The notes under the pieces were generated by a model that saw nothing but the letters and a program-made list of their open reading frames with translations, did no database searches and had not been told where the DNA came from. Shown piece after piece: positions 59,150 to 64,000 of a stretch of DNA of 64,000 nucleotides. How positions within the stretch are numbered: position 1 is the stretch's first letter; each line of letters starts with the position of its first letter. The DNA lies in the NCBI GenBank assembly GCA_963732655.1, contig CAVTAI010000001.1, positions 868,001 to 932,000 on the forward strand, in the 5' to 3' direction. A program made the translations under genes and the position numbers. Source of the DNA: CAVTWS01 sp963732655 (lineage in GTDB: Bacteria > Actinomycetota > Acidimicrobiia > Acidimicrobiales > SHLQ01).

Positions 59150-59260
59150 GGCCTGAACGTCATGCGGTTCGGCGACGAATCCGGCGAAGATGATCTGGTT
59201 GCACGGGCGGCGTGCCCGGGCCGTGATGCCGGCCAGGTGCGCGCCGTCCGTGGCCCCCTA
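59150..59260 (-). pseudogene. Second remnant of molybdopterin oxidoreductase gene
   Basis: On the minus strand the segment GATDGAHLAGITARARRPCN, then QIIFAGFVAEPHDV, lines up with GATDDAHLARITARARRPYD and ELFAAGFVEEPHEV in the remnant at 54357-54800, with clear nucleotide identity over about 100 bp. No start, stop or surrounding domain is left. It occupies the intergenic stretch between the methyltransferase and the DUF222 gene. Confidence 0.5.
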
Positions 59261-59360
59261 CCCACACCGCCGAGCGTCGGCAGCGCCCGCGGGCGCGCTG
59301 CTCCCGCCTCTGAACCCATCCTGCCCTTCGCCTCTCCCCCGAGTGATGTCACACCCCCTC

Positions 59361-59390
59361 GGTAGTGTCGAACTCACGTTCGACACTACC
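59361..59390. promoter_or_regulatory. Perfect SOS box (LexA site) within a 30-bp inverted repeat
   Basis: TCGAAC-TCAC-GTTCGA (59368-59383) is an exact match to the actinobacterial/mycobacterial SOS box TCGAAC-N4-GTTCGA. The symmetry extends to 13-bp arms with a 4-bp centre (GGTAGTGTCGAAC-TCAC-GTTCGACACTACC), so the site is an unusually complete palindrome. TAGTGT at 59363-59368 could be the -10 of the downstream gene, which LexA would cover. Damage-induced expression of the DUF222-HNH gene is expected. Confidence 0.82.
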
Positions 59391-59406
59391 CACGGAGGCA
59401 CCACCG

Positions 59407-60489
59407 ATGAACCGGAACCACACCGACGATGTCGCCATTGCGACGGTTCCCGACCGGGCTCTCGCAGTCGAGATCACCACCCTGGCCGGGCACATGAATG
59501 ACGCCCAGCATCGCCTCCTGGTGCTGGTCGCCGAGTACGACCGGCGAGGCGCCTGGGCGGCCACGGGGGCCACGTCGTGCGCGGTGTGGCTCGCCGCCGT
59601 GTGCGACATCGAACCATCCACCGCCCGCGAGCACGTCCGCGTCGCCCGCGCCCTCGCCTCCCTACCGCTCATCGCCGCCGCCTTCGAGGCCGGCGACGTC
59701 TCCTACGCCAAGGTCCGCACCCTCACCCGCATCGCCCGCCCCGACACCGAGGCGGAGCTGTTGGCCCTGGCCGCCGCGTTCGCTGCCGCCGACCTGGCCC
59801 GTGCCATCGCCGCCTGGGCCGAGGGCCACCTCGACCCGGCCGACCTCGCTGCGGTCCAAAACGAGTCCCGCAGCCTCACCTGGCGTGTCGACACGGACGG
59901 CATGGTCGTCATCACCGCGCGCCTCGCGCCAGATGCTGCGGCCGAGGTCACAGCCACGATCGACACCCTCGTGGCCCGGGATCGTCGAGCGACTCGCCAC
60001 GCGCCCGCGGGCGCGCCGGGTACCAGCCGGCCATCGCTCGCCCAACAACGCGCCGACGCCCTCGTCGCCGCCGTCACGGGAGGTGGAGCGAAGGTCCAGG
60101 TCGAAGTCCTGGTCAATGTCGGTGTCCGCGCCGACGGCTCCGTCTGGGCCTGCCGGCCTGACGGCACCCCCGTCCCCGGTCCCGGCTACAGCCACCTTTA
60201 CGACGACGCGTTCGTCCGGCTGCTCCTGCGCGACATCGACGGCCGGCCGATCGACGCCACCAACCGGCGCCGCCACCCCACCCCCCGCCAACGCCGGGTG
60301 ATCGAGGCGCGTGCCGGCTACCGGTGCGAGGAACGAGGCTGCCGGTCCCGCCACTTCCTCGACGTCCACCACGACACCCCCTACGACACCAGCCGCCACA
60401 CCGATACCACCGAGTGCTCGATGCGATGCAACCTCCACCACCGGGAATGGCACCGTGCGGCCGACGGGGGTGCCAAGGATCGTGGCTGA
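59407..60489 (+). CDS. DUF222/HNH endonuclease-domain protein (13E12 repeat family)
   Basis: 360 residues. DUF222 part: AHEITTLAGHMNDAQHRLL-like helices (LAVEITTLAGHMNDAQHR), AWAATGATSCAVWLAAVCDI, SYAKVRTLTRIARPDTEAE. C-terminal HNH nuclease: RRVIEARAGYRCEERGCRSR, FLDVHHDTPYDTSRH, MRCNLHHREWH with paired Cys and His. These genes are repeated and recombination-prone in actinobacteria, and several mycobacterial members are LexA-controlled. ATG 59407 follows GGAGG (59395-59399) and lies just after the SOS box. The frame is open upstream to 59365, but that would run through the operator. A role in DNA recombination is inferred from family. Confidence 0.88.
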   Translation: MNRNHTDDVAIATVPDRALAVEITTLAGHMNDAQHRLLVLVAEYDRRGAWAATGATSCAVWLAAVCDIEPSTAREHVRVARALASLPLIAAAFEAGDVSYAKVRTLTRIARPDTEAELLALAAAFAAADLARAIAAWAEGHLDPADLAAVQNESRSLTWRVDTDGMVVITARLAPDAAAEVTATIDTLVARDRRATRHAPAGAPGTSRPSLAQQRADALVAAVTGGGAKVQVEVLVNVGVRADGSVWACRPDGTPVPGPGYSHLYDDAFVRLLLRDIDGRPIDATNRRRHPTPRQRRVIEARAGYRCEERGCRSRHFLDVHHDTPYDTSRHTDTTECSMRCNLHHREWHRAADGGAKDRG

Positions 60490-60648
60490 GACGCACTCGC
60501 CACCGTCGTCGAGCGGGTCGAGATCAAGGGAGCACGGTCACGCTCTCTGAGGGCGCTGACTGTGGGGGTATCCCACCTCGACCTTCACCCCGCCGCGTGT
60601 CGCGATGCTGCCGCTCAGGTTCTGGCGGCAAGGCGCCGAAGGTACCGA

Positions 60649-61161
60649 GTGAGCCTGGGTGCTGTTCTGCTCGTCTGGATGCTGGTGTGGCTCGTCGTCG
60701 CGCTCCTGGTCTGCGTACGACTCGTCAAACGGCGACACTGGTACACCGCCGCGGCGACGCCGATCGCCGGTGGCATGGTCGTGCTCGCTCCCGCCGTCGG
60801 CCTGGCGCTCGGAAGCGCGGACGAGGCTCCCGACGGGCTCGCTCCGTACATCATCTTGGGCGCGACCGTCGCCGCGCTGGGGGTAGGCACCTGGCTGGTC
60901 GCCTGGGAAGCCGATCACGGCGCGCCACCGCTGTTCTGGTTCGGCGTGGTCGGGATCGTGGTCTTCTGGGCGGCCGGGTACCGCTGCCTTCCTGACTTCG
61001 CCGTCCCGGTGGGTGGGCTCGCGTTCGCGGCCTCCGTCCTGGCCGCGCCGCTCCACGCCGCCCGGCGCATCTTCCGAGCGCGAGCGATTTCCGCTGCGAT
61101 CACCCGATCAAGGATCGGGTCTGGAGTTCGGGAAACCGGGAGAAGTCACGATCGATGGTGA
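60649..61161 (+). CDS. Small multi-pass membrane protein
   Basis: 170 residues from GTG 60649 (frame opens earlier at 60562, adding an unlikely Arg-rich part). Four hydrophobic segments: GAVLLVWMLVWLVVALLVCV, PIAGGMVVLAPAVGLALG, YIILGATVAALGVGTWLVA and FWFGVVGIVVFWAAG, separated by charged loops. The last 35 residues overlap the convergent PIN gene by 62 bp and are Arg-rich, so the true end may be earlier. Family not recognised. Confidence 0.5.
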   Translation: MSLGAVLLVWMLVWLVVALLVCVRLVKRRHWYTAAATPIAGGMVVLAPAVGLALGSADEAPDGLAPYIILGATVAALGVGTWLVAWEADHGAPPLFWFGVVGIVVFWAAGYRCLPDFAVPVGGLAFAASVLAAPLHAARRIFRARAISAAITRSRIGSGVRETGRSHDRW

Positions 61162-61531
61162 TCAGGGCCTCGACACCGTTGGCCAGGCAGATCGCCGCCA
61201 CCCGGGCGTCGTGGACCAATGGCCCGCGCACGTCGCCCCGCTCGCACAGCCCCATGACGCGGTCGAGATGCCCGTCGGTCTCGCTCACGAAGAGGAGTGA
61301 CGCCGACTCCATCCACGCCCGGAGTTGTGACGTCGCCTCATCGATGGTCGAGGGCGGAGCGTAGATCCGCGGGTGGGTCACCACCGAATAGAACTCATGC
61401 ACACACGGCCACGGTATGGCCCACCGTCGATGACCTTCGGCCAGTTCGGACACCACCGCCCAGGCCTGGTGGTGGAATGGCGAATCTCGCCGATGGGCGT
61501 AGACCAACACGTTGGTGTCGACGGCGATCAC
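61100..61531 (-). CDS. PIN-domain (VapC-type) toxin
   Basis: 143 residues, intact. MIAVDTNVLVYAHRRDS has the first PIN Asp; WPCVHEFYSVVTHPRIY carries the conserved Glu; HDARVAAICLANGVEALITI and DRDFSRFPELQTRSLIG supply the remaining acidic residues. GTG 61531 overlaps the antitoxin stop (GTGA). The toxin is expected to cut RNA and be held inactive by the small protein encoded upstream. A complete working pair, unlike the frameshifted one at 54808. Confidence 0.88.
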   Translation of the reverse strand: MIAVDTNVLVYAHRRDSPFHHQAWAVVSELAEGHRRWAIPWPCVHEFYSVVTHPRIYAPPSTIDEATSQLRAWMESASLLFVSETDGHLDRVMGLCERGDVRGPLVHDARVAAICLANGVEALITIDRDFSRFPELQTRSLIG

Positions 61532-61764
61532 CCAGCATCTCCGTACATCCGGGCCGTGCGCTCACCATCGGACAGTTCAAACCAGCCCGGCGCGCCCCGG
61601 CCGCCGACCGACGCATCCCGCAGCGAGAACGGAGCCGGTTCGGGTCCGCGCAGACGCGCTTCCAGCGCTTCTTCGACGATGACCCGCAGCGTGGTTCCCC
61701 GGCGCGACGCCAAGGCCTTGGCCTCCCGCAACAGGTGGTCAGCAATATCGATGGTCGTCTTCAT
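61528..61764 (-). CDS. VapB-type antitoxin
   Basis: 78 residues. KTTIDIADHLLREAKALASR, then GTTLRVIVEEALEARLRG, is the ribbon-helix-helix DNA-binding segment; APGWFELSDGERTARMYGDAG is the C-terminal toxin-binding tail. I use ATG 61764; the in-frame ATG 61776 would add MGTH. A perfect 14-bp palindrome overlaps these starts and is the likely autoregulatory operator. It is coupled to the PIN toxin by a 4-base overlap. Confidence 0.85.
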   Translation of the reverse strand: MKTTIDIADHLLREAKALASRRGTTLRVIVEEALEARLRGPEPAPFSLRDASVGGRGAPGWFELSDGERTARMYGDAG

Positions 61765-61777
61765 ATGGGTACCCATA
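61764..61777. promoter_or_regulatory. 14-bp palindrome at antitoxin start (operator)
   Basis: TATGGGT-ACCCATA is a perfect palindrome centred between 61770 and 61771. It spans both candidate antitoxin starts (ATG 61776 and 61764), the usual place for VapB/VapBC autorepression. Confidence 0.6.
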
Positions 61778-61826
61778 CTAGCTGTACGGCGGCGCGGCAA
61801 TGCCCAGATCCGTGGACGAGGTCGCA

Positions 61827-63326
61827 TCAGCCGGTGACCGGTACGAGTAACGGCTGATCGGGTCGGGACCGGCTGGTCGACGCACTTCCATCCGAGGCCG
61901 AGAGGTCGCCGGAGGTGAGCCGGGCCCGATCCGCAGCCATCTGCCCGCTGACGTAGCCGAGACTGTCGTACCCGCCTCGCACGTTCAGGGCTTGCGCTGA
62001 ACTCCAGCGCGTGTCGTAGGTCTCGTCGACGCGGCTCTGACGGCTGGCCAGCACCGGGAGGAAGCTCGGGCCCATGTCGGCCTCCGCCTCGGTCATGACC
62101 TGAGCGTTGACCTCGGCGAGCCGGTCGCCGATCCGGTGCGCGTACGCCAGCCAGAACGACGAGCGGAACGACGCCCGACGGGACCGAGCCCCGGGAGGAG
62201 CCGACGCCGACGCCTGGCCGAGCGCCGCCTGCGCCTGCACGAGGAGCGACGTGAACAACATCTCGACGGCGCGGAGATCGGCTGCGAAACCCACGACCGA
62301 CGACAGGGAGCAGCCGGGGTGGAACACCGCCCGGCAACGCATGTTCTCGGCGATGAGCTGCACGAGCAACGACTTGGCGTCGGCGTACGGCTCGTCGACC
62401 GGGACACGGATCGTCTCGGGCGCCTCGCCGCTCGGCGACGCGGTGCCGTGGAGCAGGGCCTGGTCGATGGCGTGACGGGTGATCAGCTCCTGGGCCTTGG
62501 CCGTGAAGGCCTCGGCCTCGGCATCGAACGTCGTGGACTCGGCCTGGGACAGCAGCGCCCGGACCTTGGCCAGAACGGGATCCGCCTCCGCCGTCGCGCC
62601 ACCGACCGTGCGAGCGAAACGAGCCCGGTCAGATCCGGGCGGGGGAATGAGGGTCTCCAGGGGCGAGCACAACGACAACGCCACGACCAGGTCGACCGCC
62701 GCGGTCAACAACGACGCCACCGACAGATCGATCTCGGCCTCCCATGCGCCGTACCAGCCTGACGAGCCGCCGACGGGAGGCAGGTCGAGCTCCGCTTCCT
62801 GCGCTTCCCACCGAGGGTCGACGGCGGCCCCGGCTCGGGAGAACCGTTCGGCGCCGACCGCGAAGCGAGCCAGCCGAGCGCCCGCGGCCGACACCGAACG
62901 ACGGGCGTGACGCACGAGTTCGGTCGGTTGCCACCCGTTGGCCCACAGGAGGCGGACCGACGAGATCAGCGATCGCTCGATCTCGGCCCGCACCGTCGCC
63001 GGCGACGCGGCGGCCAATCCGGCTCGGGCGGTGCGGTCCAAGTCCGGATCGCGACGCCCCGCGGCCGCCTGGGCAAGCGACAGCAGGGCCTCGACCCGCT
63101 CGCGTTCGGTCCGGAACATCGGCTCCTGAGACTCGCGACGGTACGGCTGCTCGTCATGGTGCTGCCCGTACCCGTGGTCAGGCCCATCGCCGTGCCCATT
63201 CGTACGGCCGTACCCATGTTCATGACCGCACCCGTTCGCCTGCGGCCGCTCGCTCGGAGGCGGACCTGAACGACGCTGCCGATCCCGGACCTTGGCGGCC
63301 CGCCGTTGTCTGTTGTTCTTCCCCAT
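61827..63326 (-). CDS. DUF2786 domain protein
   Basis: 499 residues. The DUF2786 segment is KVRALLSQAESTTFDAEAEA, then FTAKAQELITRHAIDQALL (about residues 255-295); downstream VGFAADLRAVEMLFTSLLVQ and SFWLAYAHRIGDRLAEVNAQ are typical of the same proteins. The N-terminus is basic and then His/Gly/Tyr-rich (NGCGHEHGYGRTNGHGDG), possibly a metal- or nucleic-acid-binding linker. ATG 63326 is supported by TAGGTT and a 7-nt spacer. DUF2786 proteins are common in actinobacteria, often near mobile or 13E12-type genes; function unknown. Confidence 0.82.
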   Translation of the reverse strand: MGKNNRQRRAAKVRDRQRRSGPPPSERPQANGCGHEHGYGRTNGHGDGPDHGYGQHHDEQPYRRESQEPMFRTERERVEALLSLAQAAAGRRDPDLDRTARAGLAAASPATVRAEIERSLISSVRLLWANGWQPTELVRHARRSVSAAGARLARFAVGAERFSRAGAAVDPRWEAQEAELDLPPVGGSSGWYGAWEAEIDLSVASLLTAAVDLVVALSLCSPLETLIPPPGSDRARFARTVGGATAEADPVLAKVRALLSQAESTTFDAEAEAFTAKAQELITRHAIDQALLHGTASPSGEAPETIRVPVDEPYADAKSLLVQLIAENMRCRAVFHPGCSLSSVVGFAADLRAVEMLFTSLLVQAQAALGQASASAPPGARSRRASFRSSFWLAYAHRIGDRLAEVNAQVMTEAEADMGPSFLPVLASRQSRVDETYDTRWSSAQALNVRGGYDSLGYVSGQMAADRARLTSGDLSASDGSASTSRSRPDQPLLVPVTG

Positions 63327-63339
63327 GGAACGGAACCTA
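63327..63339 (-). promoter_or_regulatory. Leaderless-type -10 for DUF2786 gene
   Basis: Minus strand TAGGTT, a 7-nt spacer CCGTTCC, then ATG 63326. Confidence 0.55.
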
Positions 63340-63392
63340 CTGAGACCGTGTGACACTCAGAATGAGGGATCGAAAACGGAAGGAGCGACGGT

Positions 63393-64000
63393 TCAGAAGG
63401 TGATGACGGTGCGGCCGAGCACCTGGCCGGCTTCGAGATCGTCGAGCACGTCCGGCACGGCGTCGAGCGGCTTGGTGTCGCACACGAGGTGATCGAGATC
63501 GAGTCGACCGGCCAGGTAGTGGTCCACGAGCATCGGGATGTCGGCCACGAACCGGTTCGAACCCATCATCGACTGCTGCACCTTCTTGCCCATGAGCAGG
63601 TCGATCCCCGTCACCGTGAAGCTCCCGGCGAAGTCCATGATGCCGACGACGGTGAGCACGCCGCCGCCCCCGGTCATGGCGAGGCCCTGCTGCACCGTGG
63701 CCGGATTGCCGATCGCCTCGAACACGTACTGGGCGCCCCCGCCGGTGATCGCCTGCACCCGGGCCACGGCGTCCTCGGTCATCGCGTTCACCGTGGCCGT
63801 CGCCCCGAGCCGCTCGGCTAGCGCCAACTTCTCGTCGTCGACGTCGACTGCCACGATCGATCCGGCATGGGCCAGCCGAGCACCTTGGATCACCGAGAGC
63901 CCCACCCCGCCGACGCCGATCACCGCGACCGACGACCCCGGCGAGACCTGCGCCGTGTTCAACGCCGCGCCGACGCCGGTGAGCACTCCGCACCCGAGCA
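63393..64000 (-). CDS. Zinc-type alcohol dehydrogenase (MDR family), 5' end outside window
   Basis: The C-terminal ~202 residues of an MDR dehydrogenase. Reading enters at the window edge with LGCGVLTGVGAALNTAQVSPG, the class III/glutathione-independent type catalytic-domain motif around the active-site region. The Rossmann loop is VAVIGVGGVGLSVIQGARLA, with VAVDVDDEKLALAERLGATA after it (acidic residue, NAD use) and VFEAIGNPATVQQGL. The last residues DDLEAGQVLGRTVITF are normal for the family. It probably oxidises or reduces a short alcohol/aldehyde; the catalytic-zinc residues lie outside the window. Confidence 0.88.
   Translation of the reverse strand, partial: LGCGVLTGVGAALNTAQVSPGSSVAVIGVGGVGLSVIQGARLAHAGSIVAVDVDDEKLALAERLGATATVNAMTEDAVARVQAITGGGAQYVFEAIGNPATVQQGLAMTGGGGVLTVVGIMDFAGSFTVTGIDLLMGKKVQQSMMGSNRFVADIPMLVDHYLAGRLDLDHLVCDTKPLDAVPDVLDDLEAGQVLGRTVITF

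Noticed and set aside
59361..59390. Intrinsic terminator
   Set aside because: The inverted repeat lies upstream of a gene, has no T-run, and its core matches the SOS box exactly.
1..64000. tRNA, rRNA, riboswitch, insertion sequence or phage integration site
   Set aside because: None was recognised by eye on either strand; absence is not proven without dedicated searches.

Overview
The window is high-GC DNA (strong G/C at third codon positions, many GTG starts, ATGA/GTGA/TGATG gene overlaps) from an actinobacterium. The gene content suggests the Acidimicrobiia (Ilumatobacter/Microtrichales-like): many acyl-CoA dehydrogenases, SDRs, amidohydrolase-2 proteins and acyl-CoA ligases, a DUF222-HNH protein, a DUF2786 protein and a form I aerobic CO dehydrogenase. 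This placement is inference; no rRNA or tRNA gene was seen.

Layout. 0-8 kb: an edge-truncated hypothetical, a molybdopterin oxidoreductase, a secreted Excalibur-domain repeat protein, a Ser/Thr kinase with an NHL-repeat sensor half, and a CocE-type hydrolase. 8-16 kb: an acidic Ca-loop protein, an acyl-CoA ligase, an SDR, a 30/31-bp hairpin repeat array, and a signalling operon of two membrane sensor-kinase-like proteins plus a response regulator with an N-terminal nucleotide-cyclase-like domain. 16-41 kb: a catabolic region with an overlapping ACAD-APH-ACAD-ACAD operon divergent from a TetR gene, an ACAD-SDR-SDR operon, a P450-ferredoxin-acyl-CoA synthetase operon, enoyl-CoA hydratase, several SDRs, two amidohydrolases, three APH-type phosphotransferases and further ligases. 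It probably degrades branched, cyclic or hydroxylated acyl-CoAs. 42-54 kb: a CO dehydrogenase locus. Accessory genes (NTP transferase, XdhC, MoxR-type CoxD, CoxE and two small proteins) lie on the left. On the minus strand, coxM-coxS-coxL-XdhC/YHS-coxG is followed by five small single-pass membrane proteins. CoxL has the form I motif AYRCSFR. 54-64 kb: remnants of a molybdopterin oxidoreductase, two toxin-antitoxin pairs, a solute-binding protein, a thiolase-like protein, a methyltransferase, a DUF222-HNH gene under a perfect mycobacterial-type SOS box, a DUF2786 protein and a Zn-alcohol dehydrogenase cut by the window edge.

Four general points. (1) At least ten genes carry single-base-type frameshifts although protein similarity continues on both sides, with seven of the shifts packed into coxD-coxE. 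Sequencing error is the simplest explanation. (2) Fourteen genes have a TANNNT hexamer 6 or 7 nt before the start codon, usually without a Shine-Dalgarno sequence, which indicates leaderless transcription and fixes several starts. (3) Short locus-specific tandem duplications (18-33 bp, mostly multiples of 3) recur in and beside genes. (4) The least familiar feature is the run of five look-alike single-pass membrane proteins behind coxG.
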